From Pseudomonas reactans (lineage in GTDB: Bacteria; Pseudomonadota; Gammaproteobacteria; Pseudomonadales; Pseudomonadaceae): a stretch of 64,000 bases of DNA. This document shows, piece after piece, positions 35,196 to 44,454 of the stretch. The stretch's first letter is position 1. Every line of letters begins with the position of its first letter. Location of the stretch: the NCBI RefSeq assembly GCF_013385825.1, contig NZ_JACAPG010000017.1:1-64000 (forward strand). The letters are read 5' to 3'. Under the pieces are notes generated by a model. The model did no database searches, had not been told where the DNA came from, and saw nothing but the letters and a program-made list of their open reading frames with translations. A program made the position numbers and the translations under genes.

Positions 35196-35270
35196 TCAGT
35201 GCATGAAGATCGCGATCAGGATGATCACCGGAATAGGCACACCGAGGAACCAAAGCAGTAATGAGCGCAT
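35196..35270 (-). CDS. 24-residue membrane protein
   Basis: The reading frame ATG 35270 to TGA 35196 encodes a single hydrophobic helix (MRSLLLWFLGVPIPVIIL...). A near-ideal ribosome site, GGAG, lies 6 nt before the ATG. It follows the 301-residue membrane protein on the same strand by 15 nt, so the two are probably co-transcribed. I recall similar tiny proteins in other pseudomonads but know of no function. It is too short for most automatic gene callers. Confidence 0.7.
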   Translation of the reverse strand: MRSLLLWFLGVPIPVIILIAIFMH

Positions 35271-35285
35271 GATGTTCTCCTTGAA

Positions 35286-36191
35286 TTAACGTACGAAGTG
35301 TTCGGTTTCGACATACACCACGGCATCGCGACGACGACCGCCAAAGGTGGCTGCGAAGCTGGCGAAGAACGCGCCGATCAACAGGGCAACAAAGGTCCAC
35401 AGTGAGGTGTAGGCAGCGACCTTGGCGGCGGTATCAGCAGCTTGTTTGGCTTTGAGCTTGGCGTCTTCCACCGCTTTGCGGGCATCGCCGTAGACTTTGT
35501 CGATACGCGCTTCGGCATCTGCCTGGCTGAGGTTGGTGCGCTGGCTGATCAACTGGGCCAGGTAGGCACGGTCTTCGGGAGCCAGTTGGCCGTCGTTGCT
35601 CAGGGTGCGGGTGAAGATGCGGGCAACTACACCATGGGCGGCATCATCGCTGACGGCGACCGGACGGTCGTCGCGGAACAGGCTGTCGACGTAGTAATCG
35701 AAGTCGCCGCCGTTAACACCTTTGGCAGCACTGCCAGCGGCTTGGGTAATACCGCTGGCCGCACCGGCTGCAACGCTGGCACCGGCTTTCACGCCGCCGC
35801 TGACGACACTGCTCACCGAACCGACCACCAGTACCGCAGTAATCAGCGTGGCCACAGCCCAGGCCAGGAAACCATGGGCGGTGTCGCGAAAGTACACCTC
35901 ATCGCCGTGCATATTCGCCCACTTCACCCGCAACCGGCCGGCGATGTAACCGCCCAGCCCGGACGCGACGATCTGGGTAAACGCCAGCCAGACAATCGTG
36001 GAAATGCCAAGCCCTTTGGCACTGATGCCGCTGTCAGCCCACGGCGATACCGCCGAAAAGCCCAGGCCGAAGCCCAACAGCACCAGAATCAGGGACAATG
36101 CGGCCGCAGCGGCCGCCCCAGCAAAAATCGCCCCCCAGGAAACCCCGGAGAGCGCGCTCGACTCTTGCAGCGTGGATGAGGATGTGATCAT
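35286..36191 (-). CDS. Conserved membrane protein (often labelled PhnA-like)
   Basis: A 301-residue inner-membrane protein: helices at about 17-40 (GAIFAGAAAAAALSLILVLLG), 60-82, 110-135 and 270-292, with a soluble helical domain between. That domain carries LISQRTNLSQADAEARIDKVY and a KLKAKQAADTAAKVAA coil. The ATG at 36191 has GGAG about 10 nt upstream. No enzymatic motif is visible; the PhnA-like label in pseudomonads is not informative. The 24-residue membrane protein follows in the same direction. Confidence 0.75.
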   Translation of the reverse strand: MITSSSTLQESSALSGVSWGAIFAGAAAAAALSLILVLLGFGLGFSAVSPWADSGISAKGLGISTIVWLAFTQIVASGLGGYIAGRLRVKWANMHGDEVYFRDTAHGFLAWAVATLITAVLVVGSVSSVVSGGVKAGASVAAGAASGITQAAGSAAKGVNGGDFDYYVDSLFRDDRPVAVSDDAAHGVVARIFTRTLSNDGQLAPEDRAYLAQLISQRTNLSQADAEARIDKVYGDARKAVEDAKLKAKQAADTAAKVAAYTSLWTFVALLIGAFFASFAATFGGRRRDAVVYVETEHFVR

Positions 36192-36454
36192 TGTTGTTGT
36201 GCTCCAAGGCAGAAAAATAGTGTTACAAGTCTCAAAAGGGACAGTGCAGGCACCATGCCAGTCGTCACAAAAATAAATATCTATATATTTCAACAAGTTA
36301 AATAACTTGAACTTCCCAGGACCATGCAAGTTGCAAGAAAGGCCAATGGCAGGCGGGCGTTATGCATTCCTGAAGGAAAATTTGGCGGTTTTGCCAACAT
36401 GAAGTTTTATTTAGGAAGCGTTCAGCCATTTCTTGGCAAAATGCCCGTACTTCT
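36192..36454. other. AT-rich divergent promoter region
   Basis: The gap lies between the membrane-protein gene (minus) and the response-regulator gene (plus). It includes an AT-rich segment (ATAAATATCTATATATTTC near 36272) likely to hold promoter elements for the minus-strand gene. No gene is evident here. Confidence 0.45.
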
Positions 36455-36482
36455 GTAGGAGCCGGCTTGCCGGCGATTGCGG
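36455..36482 (+). repeat. Solo REP unit
   Basis: A single GTAGGAGCCGGCTTGCCGGC unit followed by GATTGCGG, without its inverted partner. It ends 25 nt before the response-regulator start, within its leader. Confidence 0.8.
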
Positions 36483-36506
36483 TCTTCCAGTGTGAAAGGT
36501 AATCCC

Positions 36507-37190
36507 ATGACCCGAATTTTGACCATCGAGGATGACGCCGTAACGGCCCGCGAGATCGTCGCCGAGCTGAGTAGCCATGGACTGGATGTAGATTGGGTAG
36601 ACAACGGCCGTGAAGGCCTGGTCCGCGCCGTGAGTGGCGATTACGACCTGATCACCCTCGACCGCATGCTGCCGGAACTCGATGGGTTGGCCATCGTCAC
36701 CACGCTGCGCACGATTGGTGTGTCGACGCCGATCCTGATGATCAGCGCCCTCTCCGACGTGGACGAACGCGTGCGCGGCCTGCGTGCCGGCGGAGATGAC
36801 TACCTCACCAAGCCGTTCGCCTCCGACGAAATGGCCGCCCGCGTCGAAGTGCTGCTGCGGCGCAAAAGCACGGTCCAGGAGTTCGAAACCGCCCTGCGCG
36901 TGGCCGACCTGGAGCTAAACCTGATCAGCCGCGAAGCCAGCCGCGCCGATCAGCCCCTGAGCCTGCTGCCCACCGAATACAAGCTGCTGGAATTCCTGAT
37001 GCGCAACACCGGGCAGATCCTGTCGCGGATGATGATCTTCGAAGAAGTTTGGGGCTATCACTTCGACCCCGGCACTAACCTGATCGACGTGCACATCGGC
37101 CGTCTGCGCAAGAAGATCGACCCACCGGGCCTCACGCCGCTGATCCGCACGGTACGAGGTTCCGGTTATGTCATTGCTGAACCCCTCTAA
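36507..37190 (+). CDS. OmpR-family response regulator
   Basis: A 227-residue regulator: receiver domain about 1-115 (acidic pair in LTIEDDAVTA, phospho-Asp in ITLDRMLPELDG, Lys in YLTKPFA) and OmpR winged helix about 130-225 (LPTEYKLLEFLMRNTGQILSR, TNLIDVHIGRLRKKID). It overlaps the kinase gene by 23 nt. Target genes are unknown. It is not adjacent to the cus genes and does not carry an obvious CopR identity. Confidence 0.92.
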   Translation: MTRILTIEDDAVTAREIVAELSSHGLDVDWVDNGREGLVRAVSGDYDLITLDRMLPELDGLAIVTTLRTIGVSTPILMISALSDVDERVRGLRAGGDDYLTKPFASDEMAARVEVLLRRKSTVQEFETALRVADLELNLISREASRADQPLSLLPTEYKLLEFLMRNTGQILSRMMIFEEVWGYHFDPGTNLIDVHIGRLRKKIDPPGLTPLIRTVRGSGYVIAEPL

Positions 37191-38559
37191 AGGCTGGCGC
37201 TCTTCCAGCAGCCGTTTGCTGGCGTTGTACAGTTCGTTGTTCGTGGCCTGGAGCTGCATCCTCATGGGGGTGCTGTATTACGAGGTGTCGGGTTACCTGG
37301 GCGACCTGTCGCGCCATTCGCTGATGCAGCGCCAGCACCTGTTCCAACGCTTTGACGGCGAGGAACTGGTGGAAGCCCTGACCACCAGCATGACCTTCGA
37401 CATGAAGGGCGTGGACGCCTACGGTCTGTTCGATGAGCAGTTCCGCCCGCTCAGTGGGCCGATCCGCGCGGTGCCGCCGGACCTGCCCTTGGACGGCAAG
37501 ATCCACGCGCTGGTCAATTGCGTCGAATCCGACGACCCCAAGTTGCCCAAGGACAGTTGCGACGCTGTCGCCACCCACACCGAAGACGGCCGCTGGCTGG
37601 TGCTGGTGCGTGCCAACGGTTCGCTGTTCGGCGTGACCCGGATCATCTGGCATGCCCTGCTGTGGGCGCTTTCGTTGACAATTATCCCTGGCGCTGCCGG
37701 CTGGCACTTATTGCGTCGACGCCCGTTGCGGCGAATCCGCGGGATCCAGGCCAGTGCCGAAGCCATCGTCGCCGGCGACCTGACCCACCGCCTGCCGCTG
37801 TCAAACCGACGCGACGAACTGGACATGCTCGCGGCCATCGTCAACGCCATGCTGGATCGCATCGAGAAGTTGATGAATGAGGTTAAGGGCGTGTGCGACA
37901 ACATCGCCCACGACCTGCGCACCCCGCTGACGCGCCTGCGTGCGCAGCTGTACCGGATCAAGCAGGAGGCCGAGGCGGAATCGGGTTACGCGGTAAAACT
38001 GGATGACGCGATTGCCGAAACCGATACCTTGATGGCGCGTTTTCGCGGGCTGTTGCGTATCTCCGAACTGGAAGACCACCAGCGTCGCTCAGGTTTTCTG
38101 GTCATGGACCCGTTGCCGCTGTTGCGCGAGTTGCACGACTTCTACCTGCCGCTGGCCGAAGAAGGCGAGTTGCAACTGCGCCTCGAAACCCCGGAATCCC
38201 TGCCGTGGATCACCGGCGACCGCGCGCTGCTGTTCGAAGCCCTGGCCAACCTGTTGAGCAACTCGATCAAGTTCTCCCCACCGGGCGGCGAAGTGATCCT
38301 GCGCGGAGTCAATGACGCCGGCAGCACGCGTATTGAAGTGCACGACTCCGGCCCCGGCATCCCCGCGGCGGAACGTGACGCAGTGTTCCAGCGCTTCTAT
38401 CGCGTGGATGAAAGCGACCAGCAAGGCGGGTTCGGGTTGGGCTTGTCGATTGTGGCGGCGATCATCAACTTGCATGGGTTCAAGTTGGAAGTGGGTACCA
38501 GTGAACAAGGCGGTGCCAGATTAGTCCTGGAATGCCGCCAGCAGCTCATGCCTGAATAA
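37168..38559 (+). CDS. Sensor histidine kinase
   Basis: A 463-residue membrane kinase: helix 1 about 17-38, a periplasmic sensor of about 110 residues, helix 2 about 155-177, then HAMP, H-box NIAHDLRTPLTRLRAQL, N-box LLSNSIKFSPPGG, and G boxes DSGPGIP and FGLGLSIVAA. It phosphorylates the preceding OmpR-type regulator; the 23-nt overlap shows one operon. The sensor contains a C...C pair (NCVESDDP, KDSCDA) that could form a disulfide. Stimulus unknown. Confidence 0.92.
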   Translation: MSLLNPSKGWRSSSSRLLALYSSLFVAWSCILMGVLYYEVSGYLGDLSRHSLMQRQHLFQRFDGEELVEALTTSMTFDMKGVDAYGLFDEQFRPLSGPIRAVPPDLPLDGKIHALVNCVESDDPKLPKDSCDAVATHTEDGRWLVLVRANGSLFGVTRIIWHALLWALSLTIIPGAAGWHLLRRRPLRRIRGIQASAEAIVAGDLTHRLPLSNRRDELDMLAAIVNAMLDRIEKLMNEVKGVCDNIAHDLRTPLTRLRAQLYRIKQEAEAESGYAVKLDDAIAETDTLMARFRGLLRISELEDHQRRSGFLVMDPLPLLRELHDFYLPLAEEGELQLRLETPESLPWITGDRALLFEALANLLSNSIKFSPPGGEVILRGVNDAGSTRIEVHDSGPGIPAAERDAVFQRFYRVDESDQQGGFGLGLSIVAAIINLHGFKLEVGTSEQGGARLVLECRQQLMPE

Positions 38560-38579
38560 CACAAGCACCACAAAACCTT

Positions 38580-38667
38580 GTGGGAGCTGGCTTGCCGGCG
38601 ATAGCGGTGGATCAGTCACTGGAAATGTTGACAGATCTACCGCGATCGCCGGCAAGCCGGCTCCTAC
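38580..38667. repeat. REP pair
   Basis: The arms GTGGGAGCTGGCTTGCCGGC and GCCGGCAAGCCGGCTCCTAC are imperfect inverted copies between the convergent kinase and SRPBCC genes. Probably serves as the 3' end for both. Confidence 0.88.
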
Positions 38668-38679
38668 AGTTGACGCGGA

Positions 38680-39096
38680 TCAGCCTGGGAAATTGGCGCG
38701 CAACGCCTCAAGCCCACCGCTGTAGACACCGGCAAACAATTCCTCCACCGCCGCATCCGAAGTCCCCGCCGCTGGCGTGAACACACCCGACCAGGTCACT
38801 TTCGCCGACGTTTCGGTCAAGGCCTCAACCTGCAATGTCGCCAGGTACGCACTCACCGGAAACGGTGACTGCTCGATGGTGTAGCTGTAGGTACGCCCAA
38901 CGTTATCAAAGCTCTGCAACCGCTCCACTACCACACCACCGTCGGCGGTTTGCAGGTGACGCACGCGGCCGCCATCGCTTGGCTCGCTTTTGACAATGAA
39001 CGGCAGCCAGTCTGGCAGGCTGTTGAAGCCGCCGACCAATTGCCAGACCTGATCGGCCGAAACCGGGATTTCAATCACAGAAGACGCTGTTGCCAC
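38680..39096 (-). CDS. SRPBCC (START-like) family protein
   Basis: A 138-residue small ligand-binding helix-grip protein. Motifs: VIEIPVSADQVWQLVGGFNSLPDWLPFI at the N-terminus, the central strands, and EELFAGVYSGGLEALRANF at the long C-terminal helix. The start is GTG at 39096, supported by GGAG 8 nt upstream. Third gene of an operon with an SDR and an aldo-keto reductase. It may bind or process a hydrophobic substrate of these enzymes; no catalytic residues can be assigned. Confidence 0.82.
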   Translation of the reverse strand: MATASSVIEIPVSADQVWQLVGGFNSLPDWLPFIVKSEPSDGGRVRHLQTADGGVVVERLQSFDNVGRTYSYTIEQSPFPVSAYLATLQVEALTETSAKVTWSGVFTPAAGTSDAAVEELFAGVYSGGLEALRANFPG

Positions 39097-39125
39097 GTTA
39101 ATTACTCCAGAAAATGAAAAACAAT

Positions 39126-39923
39126 TCAGATGGCCATGCTGTCGACCACACCACCGTCGACCCGCAGCGCGGCACCGGTGGTGGCAGATGACAGGGGTGA
39201 AGCAATGTACGCCACCAGGTTGGCGACTTCATCCACATTTGCCGCGCGCTGGATGATCGAGGTCGGCCGGGCGTTACGCACAAACACATCCGCCTCGTCC
39301 CGCGCACTGCGCCCGGATTGTGCCGTGGCGTCCTTGAGCATCTGCTCCAGGCCGTCGGTAAAGGTCGGGCCAGGCAACACCGCGTTTACCGTCACTCCGG
39401 TGCCCGCCAGGCGCTTGGCCAAACCATGGGACACCGCCAGGTTGGCGCTCTTGGTGACGCCGTAGTTGATCATGTCCGCCGGGGTCGCCACACCGGACTC
39501 CGACGACAGGAAAATCACCCGCCCCCAGCCCTGCTCGACCATACCCGGCGTGTAATGCCGCGCCAGGCGTACACCGGAGATCACATTGACCTCATAGAAG
39601 CGTGTCCACTCGCTGTCCGGGGCCTCAAAGAAATCCACGTCGTTGAAGATGCCCAGGTTGTTGACCAGGATGTCGGCACGCGGTTCGGCGGCGAAGAGTT
39701 TTTCTGCGCCTTCGGCCGTGCCGAGATCCGCCACCAAACCACGCAGGTCAGCACCGGGAACGGCCTGGCGGATGCTCGCCAAGGCATCATCTACCTTGCC
39801 CGCGTCACGCCCGATCACCACCACCGTGGCGCCGGACTGCGCCAGCGCCTGGCTGATGCCCAGGCCGATACCGGCGGTGCTGCCGCTGACAATCGCTACT
39901 TTGCCGCTTACATCAATTTTCAT
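39126..39923 (-). CDS. Short-chain dehydrogenase/reductase
   Basis: A 265-residue classical SDR: nucleotide motif VSGSTAGIGLGIS (TGxxxGxG form), NNLG near residue 88, catalytic Ser (FLSSESGV) and YxxxK (YGVTKSANLA). It oxidises or reduces an unidentified alcohol/ketone with NAD(P). AGGAG lies 8 nt before the ATG. Middle gene of the aldo-keto reductase-SDR-SRPBCC operon (17 nt after the first gene). Confidence 0.9.
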   Translation of the reverse strand: MKIDVSGKVAIVSGSTAGIGLGISQALAQSGATVVVIGRDAGKVDDALASIRQAVPGADLRGLVADLGTAEGAEKLFAAEPRADILVNNLGIFNDVDFFEAPDSEWTRFYEVNVISGVRLARHYTPGMVEQGWGRVIFLSSESGVATPADMINYGVTKSANLAVSHGLAKRLAGTGVTVNAVLPGPTFTDGLEQMLKDATAQSGRSARDEADVFVRNARPTSIIQRAANVDEVANLVAYIASPLSSATTGAALRVDGGVVDSMAI

Positions 39924-39940
39924 GGTTGAAACTCCTGAAG

Positions 39941-40945
39941 TTAAAGCGGCAGTGGTGCGCGATCCGAAATCAATCGGGCATCGCGCAGGGCCTGCCAGAA
40001 GGCTGCCGGGATCTTTTCTGACAACGCCGCGACGTCTTCGGCAATCCGCCCCGGACGACTGGCACCGGGAATCACCGCCGCCACGGCCGGATGGGCCAGG
40101 GAGAATTGCAGCGCAGCGGCTTTCACGCTGACGCCGAACGCCTGGGCAATCGCCTTGATCTGCTCGACCTTGCTGATGATCGCCGGGCTGGCTTTCTGGT
40201 ATTCGAAGTGTTCGCCACCGGCAAGGATGCCGGAGCTGTAGGGGCCACCGACGACGATCTCGACGTTCTGGGCCGAAGCCGCGTCCATCAGGCGTTGCAG
40301 GGCGCGATCGTGGTCCAGCAGAGTGTAGCGGCCGGCCAGCAAAAAGCCGTCGGGTTGTGCTTCGGTCAAATCAAGCGTCAGCTCGCACGGCTCGACGCGG
40401 TTCACGCCCAGGCCCCAGGCCTTGATCACGCCTTCTTCGCGCAGGCGGGTCAGCACTTTGAAGGCGCCGGTGCGGGCCTGATTGAAGTAGTCCAGCCATT
40501 GGTCGCCGTAGAAGTCTTGGGCGATGTCGTGAATCCACACGATATCCAGGCGATCGGTGTTCAGGCGGATCAGGCTGTCTTCGATGGAGCGCAAGGTGGC
40601 GTCGGCGCTGTAGTCGTTGAGCATCTTGTTCGGGCGGCCGTGTTCGAACACGCCGCTTTTTTCGCCGAGGTCACGGGCGCTGTCTTCGACTTCGTCGAGG
40701 ATCACCCGGCCAACCTTGGTGCTGAGCACGAAGTCGTCGCGGTTGTACTGCGACAGGGCTTGGCCCAGGCGGATTTCCGAGAGGCCCGAGCCGTAGAACG
40801 GCGCGGTGTCGAAATAGCGCACGCCGGCGTTCCAGGCCGCCTCGACGGTGGCCTGGGCTTCGTCTTCAGGAATGGCGCGGAACATGTTGCCCAGCGGTGC
40901 GGTGCCGAAGCCGAGCTGGCCTGGGAGTTTGTCTTTCAAGCTCAT
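39941..40945 (-). CDS. Aldo/keto reductase
   Basis: A 334-residue NADP-dependent TIM-barrel oxidoreductase with the AKR tetrad visible: Asp in RYFDTAPFYG, Tyr in the same block, Lys in LSTKVGR, and His in VWIHDIAQD. Overall pattern (GFGTAPLGN start, YGSGLSEIRLG) is closest to D-threo-aldose/L-fucose or pyridoxal 4-dehydrogenase-like AKRs. First gene of its operon, divergent from a LysR regulator that probably controls it. Confidence 0.9.
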   Translation of the reverse strand: MSLKDKLPGQLGFGTAPLGNMFRAIPEDEAQATVEAAWNAGVRYFDTAPFYGSGLSEIRLGQALSQYNRDDFVLSTKVGRVILDEVEDSARDLGEKSGVFEHGRPNKMLNDYSADATLRSIEDSLIRLNTDRLDIVWIHDIAQDFYGDQWLDYFNQARTGAFKVLTRLREEGVIKAWGLGVNRVEPCELTLDLTEAQPDGFLLAGRYTLLDHDRALQRLMDAASAQNVEIVVGGPYSSGILAGGEHFEYQKASPAIISKVEQIKAIAQAFGVSVKAAALQFSLAHPAVAAVIPGASRPGRIAEDVAALSEKIPAAFWQALRDARLISDRAPLPL

Positions 40946-41058
40946 GGTGGATCCTCAATGGGTTCAGGGGTCGCTGTGACCGTTGAGCAGATCCTAGATT
41001 GCAGAGATCGGACCGTCCAAGACATACTGCGACCAACTTGAGTCCTTGTAGGTCTAAC

Positions 41059-41943
41059 ATGATCGATCTCCGCCAACTGCGCTACTTCGAAGTGGTCGCT
41101 GAAGAAGAACACGTCGGCCGTGCAGCCGAACGCCTGCACATCTCGCAGTCGCCGCTGAGCCGGCAGATAGCCCAGCTGGAAGAGCGGCTGGGCCTGACCT
41201 TGTTCGAACGCAGCCAGCAACGCATCCGCCTGACCCGTGACGGCCAGACCTTCCTGGCTGAAACCAAGGCGCTGCTGACCCACGCCAATCGCCTGGAATC
41301 CCTGGGCAAGCGCCTGGGCAGGGGCGAAGAAGGTGGGCTGTGCATCGGCTACATCGAAAACGCCATGCATGCCGGTGTGTTGCCCAATGCCCTGCGCGTG
41401 CTGCGCGACGACCGCCCCACCGTGCATATCAAGTTGTATAACCTGCCCTCTCTGGAACAGCTGGAAGGTCTGCGCCAACGCAGCCTGGATATCGCACTGG
41501 TGAACGAACCACCGGCCGCCGATGACCCGGACCTGATCGCGCGGCAAGTGCTGGATGACCCGATGCTGCTGGCCCTGCCTGAACACCACCCACTGGCACG
41601 CCAAAGCGAGTTGCTGCCCGAGCATCTGGCCGATCAGGAATGGATCGGTGTACAACGCAAACTTGGCGCGCCTCCAGCTGACGACTTTGTTGCTGCCTGC
41701 ATTCGCGCCGGCTTCACGCCGCAGATCCCCATGGAAGCCGGTGAGCCGTTTACCGCGTTGGGGCTGGTTGCTTCGGGCCTGGGCGTGGCAATGGTGCAAA
41801 AGGGCCTGAGCCGCAATGCCCCGCCCGGCGTGGTGTTGCGGGAGTTGCCGTGGCTGAGTTACACCACACCGCTTTGGGCGGCATGGCATCGGATCAACCT
41901 GCGGCCGTTGGTGGAAACCTTCCGCAAAGTGCTCACAGATTGA
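41059..41943 (+). CDS. LysR-family transcriptional regulator
   Basis: A 294-residue LysR protein: helix-turn-helix about 1-60 (LRQLRYFEVVAEEEHVGRAAERL, SQSPLSRQIAQLEERLG) and substrate domain about 90-290. The ATG at 41059 is the normal LysR start (MIDLRQLRYF). Divergent from the aldo-keto reductase operon (113 nt gap), which it probably regulates; the inducer is unknown. Confidence 0.92.
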   Translation: MIDLRQLRYFEVVAEEEHVGRAAERLHISQSPLSRQIAQLEERLGLTLFERSQQRIRLTRDGQTFLAETKALLTHANRLESLGKRLGRGEEGGLCIGYIENAMHAGVLPNALRVLRDDRPTVHIKLYNLPSLEQLEGLRQRSLDIALVNEPPAADDPDLIARQVLDDPMLLALPEHHPLARQSELLPEHLADQEWIGVQRKLGAPPADDFVAACIRAGFTPQIPMEAGEPFTALGLVASGLGVAMVQKGLSRNAPPGVVLRELPWLSYTTPLWAAWHRINLRPLVETFRKVLTD

Positions 41944-41953
41944 ACCCCCACTT

Positions 41954-42041
41954 GTAGGAGCTGGCTTGCCGGCGATGGCGGCAGGTCATCCACCGGATGC
42001 GTCGACTGAACCACCGCTATCGCTGGCAAGCCAGCTCCTAC
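41954..42041. repeat. REP pair
   Basis: Inverted arms GTAGGAGCTGGCTTGCCGGC and GCTGGCAAGCCAGCTCCTAC, between the convergent LysR and FAD-oxidase genes. Probable bidirectional 3' end. Confidence 0.88.
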
Positions 42042-42052
42042 AGGGGATCGTG

Positions 42053-43345
42053 CTAGACCCACTCCTTCAGGCGGTACCACAACATCCCCAACGCCAGCAG
42101 CGGCGAGCGCAGCGCTTTCCCGCCGGGGAAGGTCATGTGTGGCACTTGGCTGAAAATATCCAGGCCTGTGCTGTGTCCGGCGTGGATGCCTTCGGCCAGC
42201 AACTTTGCGCACCAGTGCGTCACGTTCAACCCATGCCCGGAATAGCCCTGGGCATAAAACACATTCGGGTAATGCTTCAGGCGCCCCACCTGCGGGAAGC
42301 GATTGGCGGTTATGCCGATCTTGCCGCCCCACTGAAACTCAATGGCGGTATGGGCCAGTTGCGGGAACACCTTGAGCATTTTCGGCTGCATATAGGCGGC
42401 GATGTCCACCGGATCGCGGCCGGAGTAATGGCAGGCGCCGCCGAATAGCAGGCGGCGGTCAGCGGACAATCGATAGTAATCCAGGCCGACTTTCTGGTCG
42501 CACAGCGCAAGGTTCTGCGGGATCAACTGGTTGGCCACATCTTCCGACAACGGCTCGGTGGCGATGATGTAGCTGCCCGCCGGGAGTACCTTGCCGCTCA
42601 AGCGCGGTTCCAGTTCCTCCAGATGGGCATTGCAGGCCAGCACCAGGTGGTCGGCGCGCACCGTGCCGCCTGCGCAGCGCACTTGCACCGTGTCGCCGTG
42701 GTTCAGTTCAAGCACCTCAGTGTGCTCGAAGATCCGCACCCCGAGAGACTCGGCCAACTGCGCTTCACCCAATACCAAATTCAGGGGATGCAAGTGGCCA
42801 GAGCCCATGTCGACGAGACCACCGGCATATACCGCCGAACCCACGATCTGTCGCATATCCTGCGGACCCACCAGGCGCGTTTCGTGGGTATACCCCAGCT
42901 CCGCCAGGTGCGCCTGCTCGCCTTTGAATGCAGCGAACTGCGCGGGCGTATTGGCCAACTCGCAAAAGCCCCAGCGCAGGTCGCAGTCGATGCTGTGCGC
43001 ACGAATACGCTCGCCCACCAACGCCACCGAGTCGATGCCGGCACGCTCCAGGTAACGCACGCCCTCCTCGCCCACGTATTTGGCAAATCCCGACACGTCA
43101 TGGCCGATACCGCGAATCAACTGCCCGCCGTTGCGCCCGCTGGCGCCCCAGCCGATGCGCCGGGCTTCCAGCAGGATCACCGAGAGCCCGCGCTGGGCCA
43201 GTTCGATGGCGGTATTCACGCCAGTGAACCCGCCGCCGATCACGCACACATCGGCGGTCAGGTCGGCGCCCAATGCGGGGCGCTCCGTCAGGGCGTTGGC
43301 CGTGGCCCGGTAGTAGGACCGGGCGTGGTCAGTCGACTGCATCAT
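42053..43345 (-). CDS. puuB: FAD-dependent gamma-glutamylputrescine oxidase-like protein
   Basis: A 430-residue DAO-family flavoenzyme: FAD motif CVIGGGFTGVNTAIELAQRG and the PuuB/OrdL signature EARRIGWGASGRNGGQLIRG, with a substrate-domain LLFGGACHYSGR block. It probably oxidises a gamma-glutamylated amine to the aldehyde. The start ATGATG at 43345 overlaps the binding-protein stop. Last gene of the PuuA-binding protein-PuuB operon. The natural amine need not be putrescine. Confidence 0.85.
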   Translation of the reverse strand: MMQSTDHARSYYRATANALTERPALGADLTADVCVIGGGFTGVNTAIELAQRGLSVILLEARRIGWGASGRNGGQLIRGIGHDVSGFAKYVGEEGVRYLERAGIDSVALVGERIRAHSIDCDLRWGFCELANTPAQFAAFKGEQAHLAELGYTHETRLVGPQDMRQIVGSAVYAGGLVDMGSGHLHPLNLVLGEAQLAESLGVRIFEHTEVLELNHGDTVQVRCAGGTVRADHLVLACNAHLEELEPRLSGKVLPAGSYIIATEPLSEDVANQLIPQNLALCDQKVGLDYYRLSADRRLLFGGACHYSGRDPVDIAAYMQPKMLKVFPQLAHTAIEFQWGGKIGITANRFPQVGRLKHYPNVFYAQGYSGHGLNVTHWCAKLLAEGIHAGHSTGLDIFSQVPHMTFPGGKALRSPLLALGMLWYRLKEWV

Positions 43346-44430
43346 TTGTTGGTCTTCACTTTGCTCCAGGCGCGGGTCATCAGGCGCATGGTCGCCGGGG
43401 TCGGCGTGGTGGAAATATAGAGTTTGTCGAGCACTTCCTGAGACGGGTACACCTCAGGGTTGTTCACCAGTTCCGGGTCCATGAAGGCCTTGGCCGCCGG
43501 GTTGGCGTTGGCATACCCCACCGAGGCGCTGACCTTGGCGATCACCTCAGGGTCGAGCAGGTAGTTGATAAAGGCATGGGCTTCTTTCGGATTGCTCGCG
43601 TCGGCGGGAATCGCCAGCAGGTCGAACCACAGGTTGGAGCCTTCCTTGGGAATCGAATAGGCGATATTCACCCCGTTCTTGGCTTCCTTGGCGCGGTTGG
43701 CGGCCTGGAACACGTCGCCGGAATAACCGAAGGCCACGCAGATATCACCGTTGGCCAAATCCGAGATGTACTTGGAGGAATGGAAGTAGGTGATGTACGG
43801 CCGCAGCGTCAGCAGCTTGGCCTCGGCCTGTTTGTAGTCCTCGGGGTTCTCGCTGCGCGGGTCCTTGCCCATGTAGTTGAGGATCGCCGGGAATAGCTCG
43901 TCCGCCGAGTCGAGGAAGGCCACGCCGCATTGGTTGAGTTTCTTGATGTTCTCGGGCTCGAACAGCACCGCCCACGAATCGATATGGTCGATGCCCAGCA
44001 CCTGCTTGACCTTGTCGACGTTATAGCCGATGCCATTGGTGCCCCACAGGTACGGCACCGAGTGCGCATTGCCCGGGTCATTCTTTTCCAACAGCTTGAG
44101 CAACTTGGGGTCGAGGTTCTTGAAGTTGGGCAGTTGCGCGCGGTCGAGTTTGAGGAACGCACCGGCCTTTACCTGGCGCGCCAGGAAGTGGTTGGACGGC
44201 ACCACCACGTCGTAGCCGGTGCGCCCGGCGAGCAACTTGCCCTCCAGGGTTTCGTTGGAGTCGAACACGTCGTAGATCGGCTTGATCCCGGTCTTGGCCT
44301 GGAAATCGGCCAAGGTCGTCTCGCCGATGTAGTCGGTCCAGTTGTAGACGCTGACCGTCGGCGCCGCCTGGCTGGCGCTGCTGAACGCGGCCACCAGGGC
44401 CAGCGGGAGAAGCTGTTTCACAAGACGCAT
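43342..44430 (-). CDS. Polyamine ABC substrate-binding protein (PotF/SpuD family)
   Basis: A 362-residue periplasmic protein: signal peptide about 1-22 (LALVAAFSSASQA), then the PotD/PotF start VSVYNWTDYIGE and ligand blocks VPYLWGTNGIGYNVD, AFLDSADELFPAILNYMG and AFGYSGDVF. It binds putrescine, spermidine or a related diamine. No permease genes are next to it, so it either serves a transporter elsewhere or acts as a sensor. 24 nt after the glutamine-synthetase-like gene. Confidence 0.9.
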   Translation of the reverse strand: MRLVKQLLPLALVAAFSSASQAAPTVSVYNWTDYIGETTLADFQAKTGIKPIYDVFDSNETLEGKLLAGRTGYDVVVPSNHFLARQVKAGAFLKLDRAQLPNFKNLDPKLLKLLEKNDPGNAHSVPYLWGTNGIGYNVDKVKQVLGIDHIDSWAVLFEPENIKKLNQCGVAFLDSADELFPAILNYMGKDPRSENPEDYKQAEAKLLTLRPYITYFHSSKYISDLANGDICVAFGYSGDVFQAANRAKEAKNGVNIAYSIPKEGSNLWFDLLAIPADASNPKEAHAFINYLLDPEVIAKVSASVGYANANPAAKAFMDPELVNNPEVYPSQEVLDKLYISTTPTPATMRLMTRAWSKVKTNK

Positions 44431-44454
44431 ATCGACACCCCTTTTTTGGTTTTT

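Noticed and set aside
36507..38559. Assignment of the two-component pair as CopRS/CusRS
   Set aside because: It lies about 4 kb from the cus genes across unrelated genes, and the sensor lacks visible Met/His copper ligands.
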